A DNA stretch of 64,000 nt, from positions 3,162,001 to 3,226,000 of the forward strand of contig NZ_CP011968.1 of assembly GCF_001077535.1 (NCBI RefSeq), written 5' to 3'. A program made the translations under genes and the position numbers. Origin of the DNA: Clostridioides difficile ATCC 9689 = DSM 1296. GTDB lineage: Bacteria > Bacillota > Clostridia > Peptostreptococcales > Peptostreptococcaceae. Positions 37,032 through 45,671 of the stretch are shown one piece after another (the stretch's first letter is position 1; each line of letters begins with the position of its first letter). The notes below the pieces were generated by a model. The model saw only the letters and a list, made by a program, of their open reading frames with translations. It did no database searches and had not been told where the DNA came from.

Positions 37032-38633
37032 TTATCTTTTCAATACTTCACCACATTTATTCTCAGTAATCTCTCCATTTTCTAACGCAATTTTTCCATT
37101 TACAATTACATATTCAACACCATTGGCTAGTAATTGTGGCTTTGAAAAATCAATATCTTCTGACCTAGGATAACTATAGTTATCCATGTCAATAACTGCT
37201 ATATCAGCTATCAACCCTTCTTTAAGAATACCTCTATTTTTTATTTTAAATTGCCTAGCTGGTAATGAAGTAACTCTTCTTACAATCTCTTCCAATCTAA
37301 CACCAGACTTTCTGTACATATTGAAGAAAATTGGAAAAGCTCCTCTTCTTTGTAGTTCAAACCATGACATATCCCCACCCACACTAAACAAACAATCTGA
37401 ACCAACCATAACAAATGGATTATCAATTATTTTATCATCATGTAGTTTATCTGGGAAATCAGCTCTATACATTCCTCCTAAACAAAAGATAAGTTCTTCG
37501 TCTCCATCTAAAAGTAAATCGAGTAATAACTTGTCTTCATCTATTCCTTTTTGTGTAGCTATTTCACGTATTGATTTCTTTTCCATATTAATATCTTTAG
37601 TGTTTAGAAGTATTATACTCCCCCTATCTCCAAGTATAAATGCTTCTTTTAATATAAGTGTTCTTCCCTCTTCATTTCTAAGAGCATCCATTACCCCATC
37701 TATACCTAATTCAAATAGACTAGATGATATTGCCATAATAAATTGAATTACTCTTTTTTTCTTCATACAATGCCCAGAACTTCTTGGTACTGTGTCAACC
37801 ATTATTTCAACACCATTATACCTAGCCTTTAATATATCATCAAATGCTTCTATTTCAACTGGACTTAAGTGAGATACTTGAACCCTAGCACCACTTTTTT
37901 GCCCAACCTCTATGGCTTCTTTTACTGCATTATATCTTCCTATGTAATCTCTAATATGAGATGTATATATACCATCATACTCTTTAATCTGCCTTGCAAT
38001 ATCAACAAGTTCATCAATATCAGCATACTTACTTGGTATATATGCCAATCCAGTAGATATTCCAAAAGCACCACTTTTCATTCCATCATTTATTATATCT
38101 GTAATTTCATTTTTTTCCTTTTCTGTAGGAGGTCTATCCTTAGAACCTCCCATAACACTCCATCTTATAGTCCCATGCCCCAACAAGAATCCCATATTAA
38201 CAGAAATACCACTTTTAGATATAAGGTCACAATATTCTGTAAAATTATTCCAACATTTATTTTTATCTATAAGATACTTTTTTTCTTCTTCAAGTAATAG
38301 ACCATTTTTATACATATATTCATACACATTTTCAGAAGAATATGGTGTTATAGAATGTCCACAATTACCATTTATAGTTGTTGTAACTCCTTGTTTTAGA
38401 AACTTTTCAAATTTACCATCTAGTATTGCTACTATTTCTTCATGAACATGAGGGTCAATAAATCCAGGTGTTATAACTTTTCCACAACAATCAATCTCTT
38501 TATTTGTATTGCTATTTATCTTAGAATCTATTTTTGCTATTAAGTTGTCTTTAATTGCTATATCTCCATAAAAACCAGGATTACCTGTACCATCTATTAT
38601 AAATCCATTTTTTAAGATTAAATCATATATCAA
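37032..38633 (-). CDS. D-aminoacylase / N-acyl-D-amino-acid deacylase
   Basis: A 533-residue amidohydrolase that removes acyl groups from N-acyl-D-amino acids. The zinc motif is HVH (His62, His64) in GFIDPHVHEE, followed by the family cysteine Cys91 in GNCGHS. Further ligand blocks are SHIRDYIGRY, VQVSHLSPVE and MVGSDCLF. It starts at a TTG with AGGAGGG eight bases upstream; no usable ATG exists. It is the last gene of the sigma-54 transcript that begins with the M19 dipeptidase at 41380. Together they suggest use of peptides containing D-amino acids. Confidence 0.9.
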   Translation of the reverse strand: MIYDLILKNGFIIDGTGNPGFYGDIAIKDNLIAKIDSKINSNTNKEIDCCGKVITPGFIDPHVHEEIVAILDGKFEKFLKQGVTTTINGNCGHSITPYSSENVYEYMYKNGLLLEEEKKYLIDKNKCWNNFTEYCDLISKSGISVNMGFLLGHGTIRWSVMGGSKDRPPTEKEKNEITDIINDGMKSGAFGISTGLAYIPSKYADIDELVDIARQIKEYDGIYTSHIRDYIGRYNAVKEAIEVGQKSGARVQVSHLSPVEIEAFDDILKARYNGVEIMVDTVPRSSGHCMKKKRVIQFIMAISSSLFELGIDGVMDALRNEEGRTLILKEAFILGDRGSIILLNTKDINMEKKSIREIATQKGIDEDKLLLDLLLDGDEELIFCLGGMYRADFPDKLHDDKIIDNPFVMVGSDCLFSVGGDMSWFELQRRGAFPIFFNMYRKSGVRLEEIVRRVTSLPARQFKIKNRGILKEGLIADIAVIDMDNYSYPRSEDIDFSKPQLLANGVEYVIVNGKIALENGEITENKCGEVLKR

Positions 38634-38743
38634 AATATTCCCTCCTTAAAAACCAATTTTTAAATAATCTTAATGTAATTTTTATATTTGAAAATCAAAT
38701 TATTATATTTCATATTTGAAAATTCACTATTATTTCATTGTAA

Positions 38744-39421
38744 TTAGTCACTAAGCTTATCTTTATACATAGCTCTTGCAATTAATATAGTACCAAATAC
38801 ACATATAAGAACTACTAGAGACTGTGGTATTATACCTTGCTTTGATAATATAATAGTCAATACAGATATTACAATTGCTACTAGACCTAATTTTTTATCT
38901 TGTAAAAATACTTGTCCAAAAACTGACCCAAATAGAGCTGGTAAAATTAAGTTTAATTTTTCTACTACTTCAGCTGGAATTTTAGATAATACGCTTCCTC
39001 CTAAAATTACCCCTATAGTTAGTATACTTATATTCACTAAAATAGATACAGCTATTCCTATTGTAGATATTATCGAGCCTTCTTCTGTACCTGATTCAAC
39101 TTCTGCTGCCTTTTGAGCTGCTATTGAACATGGTAGCCTCATATTAGATATATTACCAGAAAGAAAACTCATATAAGTTCCTGGGATACCTAAGATTGGT
39201 GAATAAGAAACTGGTTCTATTATGTAATTTGGAGCACTCATACTGACAATTGCCATTGTACTTGCTAATAATGCTGATATTGGAGGCATAATACCAAATC
39301 CAAAGCTCAAAATTATTCCAGGAACTAATGCTGCTATAATACCCAAAGATAGTGTTAGTCTTCCATACCTTATCATAAAAGGTAAATATTCTTCATTGTA
39401 TATAGATTTTACTTTACTCAT
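38744..39421 (-). CDS. Membrane protein, second of a pair (possible transporter subunit)
   Basis: A 225-residue protein with about six hydrophobic helices (LGIIAALVPGIILSFGFG, PPISALLASTMAIVS, VSILVNISILTIGVILGG). I do not recognise a family with certainty. It lies 12 bp after another six-helix protein, inside the dipeptidase/D-aminoacylase operon. The two are likely halves of one small-molecule importer for the operon substrate. GGGGGGAG precedes the ATG. Confidence 0.6.
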   Translation of the reverse strand: MSKVKSIYNEEYLPFMIRYGRLTLSLGIIAALVPGIILSFGFGIMPPISALLASTMAIVSMSAPNYIIEPVSYSPILGIPGTYMSFLSGNISNMRLPCSIAAQKAAEVESGTEEGSIISTIGIAVSILVNISILTIGVILGGSVLSKIPAEVVEKLNLILPALFGSVFGQVFLQDKKLGLVAIVISVLTIILSKQGIIPQSLVVLICVFGTILIARAMYKDKLSD

Positions 39422-39433
39422 AAAACTCCCCCC

Positions 39434-40129
39434 TTATATTACTGAAGCTATTATCATTCCGCTAAACATTGATATTGTAAGCCCCCACTCTCTTAACCAT
39501 TTTATATTTTTCTTCTTTTCAAGCATACACAATATTACCATTATAGCCATTCCACTTATACATGCAATTGTTCCATTATCAAAACGCAACACCCTATCAG
39601 CATTTAGATATGCAAATGAACCCAACATTGCTCCTAGAGATATTATTGGTATAAATGATTTCTTGCCACTAGATATAACATTGGTTATCTTATCTAGTTT
39701 ATGTCCAAATAGTAATGTGAATATTATCCATCCTAAAGAACCTAATATCATAGTCCAAACTGCATTTGTAAATGCAAGTTTTGTCATTTCAGGAGAACCT
39801 AAAGTTATACCTAATGCATCTGTTCCAAATCCGGCTGACATTGATTCAAAAATTACAGAACCTATAAATGATAATCTCATCCATGCTATAGGCCCACCCA
39901 TAGTTACTATAAGCGATACCATTCCAGCAAATATAGTCATTGAAGGCCCAATAGCTGAAATAGCACTACTCTTAACAGCTGACTTTATTTGTTTATCTGT
40001 TATTCCCATTGTTTTACCAACTTTGCAAGATTTTATAGCAAATATAAGGGATTGTACCACTACTATTGATACTGCTACTGTACTCGCTATCCACAAAAGT
40101 GGATGATTAGCTAATTTTAAATAATCCAT
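39434..40129 (-). CDS. DUF5058-like membrane protein, first of a pair
   Basis: A 231-residue protein with about six transmembrane helices, resembling from memory the DUF5058 family. Notable stretches are HPLLWIASTVAVSIVVVQS, SAIGPSMTIFAGMVSLIV and a GGPIAWMRLSFIGS turn. It lies between the M19 dipeptidase (51 bp) and its partner membrane protein (12 bp). GGGAGG supports the ATG. I infer that the two form a transporter for dipeptides or acyl-amino acids; there is no direct proof. Confidence 0.65.
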   Translation of the reverse strand: MDYLKLANHPLLWIASTVAVSIVVVQSLIFAIKSCKVGKTMGITDKQIKSAVKSSAISAIGPSMTIFAGMVSLIVTMGGPIAWMRLSFIGSVIFESMSAGFGTDALGITLGSPEMTKLAFTNAVWTMILGSLGWIIFTLLFGHKLDKITNVISSGKKSFIPIISLGAMLGSFAYLNADRVLRFDNGTIACISGMAIMVILCMLEKKKNIKWLREWGLTISMFSGMIIASVI

Positions 40130-40180
40130 TTATAAAACCTCCCTATAAATCCTCAAATTTTATTAATATTTCTAATATAT

Positions 40181-41380
40181 CTATTTCCAAACCTGTTTTA
40201 GTACTCTAAGTATATTTCCACCTAGTACCTTCTCTATTTCCTCATCACTATATCCATGCTTTACTAAATATCTAACAATGTTTTTTGAAGTTTCTGTTGG
40301 GTTCTCAAGACCTTCTACATATTCTACTTTGGGATGTTCTTTTGTTCCTGTTATTTTTTTTATATCAAATTTAGCAGCTAGTACTGAGTGTAATTTTACA
40401 TGGTCGCCATATACTGTATCTGGTCCAAAAGCTACATGGTCTATTCCTACTAAATTTTTAATATACTCAAAATGTTCCATAAATGACTCTATTGAATGTT
40501 CTTTATTCTTCTCTGTTATTGTAGTATGAGGTGCTGCTTCTACACCTATAACCCCTCCTTTTTTAGCACATGCTATTAATACTTCATCTGGAGTTAGTCT
40601 CTTTGTGTTCCATAAACTTCTTGCCCCAACATGGCTTAATATTATTGGGTCCTTGCTATATTCTATTACATCAAGTGTAGTTTGAACTCCAACGTGAGAG
40701 CAATCTATTGCCATTCCAATTTTATTCATTCTTTCAACAGCTTTTTTCCCAAAATTTGTAAGACCTCCATCTTTCTCTTCTTTTAGTCCTGAACCTAATG
40801 CATTGGATTCGCTGTATGTTATACCCATTAACCTTATACCAAATCCATACAGTATATCTATTCTGTCAAGTTCATTTTCTATTGGTGCTGCACCTTCTAA
40901 TGTTGGTATCAATGCTACTTTACCTTCACTTTTAGCTCTGTATATATCTTCTACTTTTTCACACTTTATGACAAAATCTTGATGAGCTAAATCACATAGT
41001 CTCATGCCTAAATCTATTAATATATCATCCCATTTCCACCCTGAATTTGATGTTATCGTACATACACCATCCATTAAATTATCAAATATAGCATCATAAT
41101 ATCCTCTTGATAATGCTTCATAAGCGCATCTTTGTTTACCTTCCCTATTATATTCAAATATATCTCTTTCTAGGTGTTCTGGAAATAATACTGGATGTTC
41201 ATGTAATGATATAAATATTTTTTCATCCACTATACTTTTAACCTTCGCTTCTTGAATATCATCTAATTCAATAAGGTACTCTTTAACTCTTTTATCTCCT
41301 TTACACATCTCAATAGATGAAATATCTTTTCCTTTTTCTAAATAACTATAGGCTTCATATCCTTTGTAAGCTGACTTCAT
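40181..41380 (-). CDS. Membrane dipeptidase (M19 family)
   Basis: A 399-residue zinc dipeptidase of the renal-dipeptidase family, members of which accept a D-residue at the second position. The conserved glutamate is in LIPTLEGAAPIEN, and His ligands lie in AIDCSHVG and ILSHVGARSLWN. The first metal motif reads HEHP in ISLHEHPVLFPE, where the classical family has HxD. I start at the ATG at 41380; the TTG at 41395 overlaps the GGAGG ribosome site. No signal peptide, so it acts in the cytoplasm. It is the first gene behind a sigma-54 promoter. Confidence 0.9.
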   Translation of the reverse strand: MKSAYKGYEAYSYLEKGKDISSIEMCKGDKRVKEYLIELDDIQEAKVKSIVDEKIFISLHEHPVLFPEHLERDIFEYNREGKQRCAYEALSRGYYDAIFDNLMDGVCTITSNSGWKWDDILIDLGMRLCDLAHQDFVIKCEKVEDIYRAKSEGKVALIPTLEGAAPIENELDRIDILYGFGIRLMGITYSESNALGSGLKEEKDGGLTNFGKKAVERMNKIGMAIDCSHVGVQTTLDVIEYSKDPIILSHVGARSLWNTKRLTPDEVLIACAKKGGVIGVEAAPHTTITEKNKEHSIESFMEHFEYIKNLVGIDHVAFGPDTVYGDHVKLHSVLAAKFDIKKITGTKEHPKVEYVEGLENPTETSKNIVRYLVKHGYSDEEIEKVLGGNILRVLKQVWK

Positions 41381-41425
41381 AACAACATCCTCCAAGTTCT
41401 ACAATTTTTTATATTTTTCCTATGT

Positions 41426-41441
41426 AGCAATTGATGTGCCA
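41426..41441 (-). promoter_or_regulatory. Sigma-54 promoter of the dipeptidase operon
   Basis: The minus strand reads TGGCAC-ATCAA-TTGCT, a full match to the -24/-12 consensus TGGCAC-N5-TTGCW. Transcription would start near 41415, about 35 bases before the ATG at 41380. Confidence 0.93.
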
Positions 41442-41482
41442 AAATATAAATTTTAATTGTATAATAAATCTTGCAAAAAATA

Positions 41483-41517
41483 AAAACAGTAGTAAGGTTG
41501 ATATTTACTACTGTTTT
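41483..41517 (-). terminator. Terminator after the enhancer-binding regulator
   Basis: AAAACAGTAGTAA and TTACTACTGTTTT are exact complements with a nine-base loop, ending in T residues on the minus strand. Confidence 0.88.
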
Positions 41518-41522
41518 ATTAA

Positions 41523-41583
41523 AAATAATCTTCTTAGATTATTTATTCAATATTTTTGAATTATCTTAATCTTAAAGATAATT
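41523..41583. promoter_or_regulatory. Two inverted repeats, probable enhancer sites
   Basis: AAATAATCT-TCTT-AGATTATTT (41523-41544) and AATTATCTT-N7-AAGATAATT (41559-41583) are both perfect. Their centres lie about 119 and 156 bp upstream of the predicted start near 41415, the normal distance for sites bound by sigma-54 activators. The activator gene lies immediately upstream. Confidence 0.7.
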
Positions 41584-41640
41584 TTATTTATTTCTATCCA
41601 TTATAGGGATTTTTTTAGGGTGTTTTGCCTTTTTAGTCCC

Positions 41641-43686
41641 CTATATCACTCCCTTAATTTTTACATATGATATAAAGTTCTTTCCTTCATCAGTTATAAA
41701 ACTACCTTGTTTTTTTACTCCAGATAAAAGTAAACCATGGCTCTTTAACTTATCTATTCTTTTTCTAATTTGGTCTACACTTAAAACTATATCTTTTTCT
41801 TTTAAAATCTCTTGCAGTTTATTTCTTCCTAATAATATATTTTTATTATTCCAAGTTTCTATACTGGTCAATATACATATACTTTCCTCAAAGAAATTAG
41901 ATTGTTTGAAATCTAAGATAATTGAATCGAAATTTTCATTAACTAAAGTATTGTTTTTTTCAAATCTAAATTGTTCTGGCAAATGCTCGTAATCTACTCT
42001 ATCTTCCTCAACTATAGTATCAATATAATAAATTAAATTTTTAAGCTCTCTTACATTTCCTGGCCATTCATACAATGTTAAAGCTTGCATTGATTCCTCT
42101 GTAAAACATTTGTTGCTATTTATTTCATCTAAAAAATACTTACTTATAAGAGGTATATCTTCCTTACGTTCTCTAAGTCTAGGTATCTCTATATGTAATA
42201 CATTAATCCTATAATACAAATCTTCTCTAAAGGAACCTTCTTTAATTTTTTTCTTTAAATCTTTATTTGTTGCAGCTATAATTCTAACATCTATTGGTAT
42301 AATTTTACTTCCGCCCATTCTCATAACTTCTTTTTCCTGTAATACTCTTAGCAATCTCTGCTGTACATCTAAAGATATATCACCTATCTCATCTAAAAAA
42401 ATTGTTCCTGTGTGTGCTCTTTCAAATATACCCATTTTCCCACCTTTTATTGCTCCTGTAAAACTTCCTTCATCATAGCCAAAAAGTTCACTTTCAATAA
42501 GTGTATCTGACAAAGAAGATAGATTAACTGCAACAAATGGCTTGTTTTTTCTTAGAGATTCATTATGTATTGCCTGGGCAAATATTTCTTTTCCTGTTCC
42601 ATTTTCTCCAAGTATCAACACAGAAAAGTCTGTAGTTGCTATTTTTCTTGCAATATTAATTTTTTCTTTTATTATTTTACTCTCACCTACAACACTCTCA
42701 AATGTATACTTTGATACAAAACCTTTTGACTGAAGTTTATTTTGAATCTTGTCCTCAAGCTCTTGAATTGCACTTATATTTTTAATGCTTATAATACTCT
42801 TTATTCGTTCATTATTTTCATAAACATTTACTTTATTAATTATCAGTTTTTTGTTATTTAAATTTACTACTTCATCATTAACTTCATCTTCTTGAAAAAA
42901 TATTTTTTTGACAACCTTATCACTAAATAAGTCCATAAAGTTATTAGATATAATTTCATTTTGGTCTATTCCAACTAGATTAGAAAATACTTTGTTGCAA
43001 TATATAAATTTTCCTAATTTATCAACAGAAGCAATACCTTCATCTATAATCTCCAAAAAACTCTTCATGGTTTTATTCATAGTTGTATAATACCTATATC
43101 CACTTACTGTATCTTCATTGTATTTTTCCTTAATAATATGTAATTTATCTATAGATATATTTAGTTTTGTAAAGATTTCTATAACTGTATTTATATCAAT
43201 TACCTTATCACCTATGTCAATTATTTGCTTTATGTTTTGTGGTATGCTGTTTCTGCTTCCTGTAATAATTCCAATCTCACATTTAGACTTATCACAACCT
43301 GGATAATATGGTATTAGATTAATATGAATTAATCCTAGTTTTCTAATTATCTTGGCAGTTTCATCTGCTGACTCTTTATAAGCATCTATAACCATAACAT
43401 CAGAATCATTTTCTATACTTATTATCTGATTTATATTTTCAATATTTATAGTACGATGTACTATTACAATAGGTATATTTTTATCAATATTATTATGTAT
43501 ATATTCCTTTATATCATTGTCTGAACATACTACAAGCTCATAGCTTGACAGTTCAATATTTATCCTATTTACATATACCAAGTTATCTATATTACAAAAT
43601 TCTCCAAATATATTTTCCAATTGTTTTGATATATCTATATTTATTTTGTCATCAGTTGATACAAATAAAATATTATGTTTTTTCAT
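41641..43686 (-). CDS. Sigma-54-dependent activator with unusual C-terminal domain
   Basis: A 681-residue enhancer-binding protein. The first 200 residues are an uncharacterised sensor region with a receiver- or PrpR-like start. A PAS domain follows (about 215-310: ILEIIDEGIASVDKLGKFIYCNK). The AAA+ domain is at about 325-560, with Walker A GENGTGKE, the sigma-54 loop GSFTGA (usual GAFTGA) and Walker B FLDEIGDISLDVQQRLLRVL. The final 110 residues are not a Fis-type helix-turn-helix; they look like a winged helix (NKLQEILKEKDIVLSVDQIR, then GLLLSGVKKQGSFITDEGK). It probably activates the divergently placed dipeptidase operon through the paired repeats between them. Confidence 0.92.
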   Translation of the reverse strand: MKKHNILFVSTDDKINIDISKQLENIFGEFCNIDNLVYVNRINIELSSYELVVCSDNDIKEYIHNNIDKNIPIVIVHRTINIENINQIISIENDSDVMVIDAYKESADETAKIIRKLGLIHINLIPYYPGCDKSKCEIGIITGSRNSIPQNIKQIIDIGDKVIDINTVIEIFTKLNISIDKLHIIKEKYNEDTVSGYRYYTTMNKTMKSFLEIIDEGIASVDKLGKFIYCNKVFSNLVGIDQNEIISNNFMDLFSDKVVKKIFFQEDEVNDEVVNLNNKKLIINKVNVYENNERIKSIISIKNISAIQELEDKIQNKLQSKGFVSKYTFESVVGESKIIKEKINIARKIATTDFSVLILGENGTGKEIFAQAIHNESLRKNKPFVAVNLSSLSDTLIESELFGYDEGSFTGAIKGGKMGIFERAHTGTIFLDEIGDISLDVQQRLLRVLQEKEVMRMGGSKIIPIDVRIIAATNKDLKKKIKEGSFREDLYYRINVLHIEIPRLRERKEDIPLISKYFLDEINSNKCFTEESMQALTLYEWPGNVRELKNLIYYIDTIVEEDRVDYEHLPEQFRFEKNNTLVNENFDSIILDFKQSNFFEESICILTSIETWNNKNILLGRNKLQEILKEKDIVLSVDQIRKRIDKLKSHGLLLSGVKKQGSFITDEGKNFISYVKIKGVI

Positions 43687-44095
43687 AGTCCCACCTCCTG
43701 TTTAACGAGTATAGAAAGTAATAATTTGGTCTATTGTAGCACTTTTTAAAAAAGTTTTAAATCTTAAAAATCAAATTTTGTACCATTTACTATTATTTTC
43801 CATAATAAAATAATGTAAGCTATTTTTTTCACATATAATTTAATTTCTAAAACGGTTAGTTTGACATTATTGGAATATAAACAAAAATTTAATATAAATT
43901 CGTTAATATATTAATACATTTTTAAGAATGATAAGGAATAAATTATAACAAATTTTAGGAATATATAATAATAGGGTCTCAGAACTTAGTTACAAGTTCT
44001 AAAACCCTATTTGTTTAGTGTAAAAAACATCATAAAATTTAGCTTAAATCTTTTCACATAATATTACTCTTTTTCTAAGTGATAATAAAATATAT
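43687..44095. other. 409-bp gap upstream of the sigma-54 activator
   Basis: Contains the terminator of the upstream hydrolase gene (43971-44010) and the activator promoter region. I found no sigma-54 motif for the activator itself and no operator-like repeat. The sequence is otherwise plain A/T-rich DNA. Confidence 0.5.
43971..44010 (-). terminator. Terminator after the alpha/beta hydrolase gene
   Basis: ATAGGGT and ACCCTAT close the base, and AGAACTT pairs with AAGTTCT around a six-base loop. Confidence 0.8.
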
Positions 44096-44905
44096 CTATT
44101 CCTCTAAAAACTGTAAAAATTCCTGATTAAATAGTTTAAGCTCATCATAGAATATAGCATGACCACTATACTCAAAAGTATATAAAATTGAATCTTCTAT
44201 TTTTTCATTCATAAAAACTGCAAATTCATACGGACATATTTCATCTAATTTCCCATGAAATATACCAGTAGGCACTCTTACACATTTTAAATCATTAAAT
44301 AATTCTTCATCTCTTAAAGATACAGCAGTTCCAATAGTGCCAATACCTGATGCACTAAAACCAATATCATTAAACCATCTTCTAAAGCTTTCTGGTGGAT
44401 TTGATGCAAATACTTTTTCTCCAAAATCGGTTACCATTTCTGGTCTATCAGTACAGGCTTGTGCTATCAATTTATTTACATCTTCACGTGTCATACCATA
44501 TGGAAATTCTGGAGGTCTTTGTACAAATGATGGTGCAGCAGCTGCAGCTAATACCAATTTTGACACTCCATATCCATTAAATAAACTCATATACCTAAGT
44601 ACGATTGCTCCTCCCATTGAAAAACCAACAAGGGTAAAGTCTTTTAATCCAATAGCATGTACCACCTTATAAATATCGTCTGCTAATTGGCTATAAGTAT
44701 ATCCTCCTGATGTTGCATCAGATTTACCAAAACCTCTTAAATCAATTGAAACTGTTCTATATCCGAGTTTTGGCAATATATTTGTTTGATATTCAAATAT
44801 CTTATGTCCTAAGGGCCAACCATGTATAAAAAGTACAGTTTTTTTAGCACTCGGATTCAAATCATATACTGCTATGTTTATATCATTCACATATACATAA
44901 TACAT
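44096..44905 (-). CDS. Alpha/beta hydrolase (haloperoxidase/esterase-like)
   Basis: A 269-residue hydrolase. The oxyanion segment is LFIHGWPLGHKIFEYQ, the nucleophile Ser is in GFSMGGAIVLRYM, and acid and base lie in FHGKLDEICPYE and EYSGHAIFYDE. The pattern resembles small esterases and non-heme haloperoxidases. I start at the ATG at 44905; the longer TTG frame (44926) includes the AAGGGAG ribosome site. Single gene, closed by its own terminator. Substrate unknown. Confidence 0.85.
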   Translation of the reverse strand: MYYVYVNDINIAVYDLNPSAKKTVLFIHGWPLGHKIFEYQTNILPKLGYRTVSIDLRGFGKSDATSGGYTYSQLADDIYKVVHAIGLKDFTLVGFSMGGAIVLRYMSLFNGYGVSKLVLAAAAAPSFVQRPPEFPYGMTREDVNKLIAQACTDRPEMVTDFGEKVFASNPPESFRRWFNDIGFSASGIGTIGTAVSLRDEELFNDLKCVRVPTGIFHGKLDEICPYEFAVFMNEKIEDSILYTFEYSGHAIFYDELKLFNQEFLQFLEE

Positions 44906-44988
44906 ATCAACAGCAACTCCCTTCAAGAAAATGTATGATGGTTATTTTATATATATGAATAAAATGATGAATAACTAAATTTTCAAAT

Positions 44989-45522
44989 TTATTTACAATA
45001 CTTCTCTATTGCCTTTTCAAATAAACTTACATGAAGTTTTTCATCTAGGATTATTCTATTTAATATAGCTTTTATATAAGGGTCTTCAATAAGACTTATA
45101 TCTTTATAATAATTATTAATAGCCACATGCTCCAAATGCAAATCTAGTTTTAATCTGTTACAAATAGAATTTCCATAACATACAAAACCACCATTCCAAT
45201 ATGCACCACAAGAACTTGTAGAACCTCTATATACAGGATTTCCACCCAATAATCTTATAGTCTTTGCTAATATCTCCATATGTAACATTTCTGTTATAGA
45301 TATATTTATCCACATTTCACTTAACTCTCTATGCGTTTCATCTAAATCAAAATTATGGTATAGATATTGATTTACACTCGTAAATTCACTTGATACTCCG
45401 GCATAGTCATCCATCAATAATTCTGCATAGTACTTATTTGGACCTAAAACTTTTATCTCTGGATATGGCTCATCACTTGAATATCCATTTCGCTTGTGCA
45501 TGTCATAATGTGCATCACTCAT
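44989..45522 (-). CDS. Ferritin-like protein
   Basis: A 177-residue, mostly helical protein with the ligand pattern of diiron/manganese ferritin-like folds: EMLHMEILAKT, HLEHVAINNYYKD and ILDEKLHVSLFEKAIEKY, each an ExxH pair. It is related at a distance to manganese catalases and the CotJC spore-coat group; a cysteine-containing loop (STSSCGAYW, GFVCYGNSICNRL) is extra. AGGAGG precedes the ATG. It is divergent in no direction; the hydrolase lies 83 bp downstream. Redox or metal storage is inference. Confidence 0.72.
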   Translation of the reverse strand: MSDAHYDMHKRNGYSSDEPYPEIKVLGPNKYYAELLMDDYAGVSSEFTSVNQYLYHNFDLDETHRELSEMWINISITEMLHMEILAKTIRLLGGNPVYRGSTSSCGAYWNGGFVCYGNSICNRLKLDLHLEHVAINNYYKDISLIEDPYIKAILNRIILDEKLHVSLFEKAIEKYCK

Positions 45523-45616
45523 AATATCTCCTCCTTTAAATTTAATGTATGATATTAATTGTATGCATCACGACTTTTTCATATAACTTAGATAATAAAA
45601 TCTACTTAAATAATAA

Positions 45617-45653
45617 AAAGCCATATTAATTAAAATTAACATGACCTTTTATC
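45617..45653 (-). terminator. Terminator after the TldD/TldE genes
   Basis: On the minus strand AAAAGG-CATGTTAATT pairs with AATTAATATG-CTTTT with two mismatches, followed by TTATT. Confidence 0.6.
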
Positions 45654-45671
45654 CACAAAATTACTTTTTAA

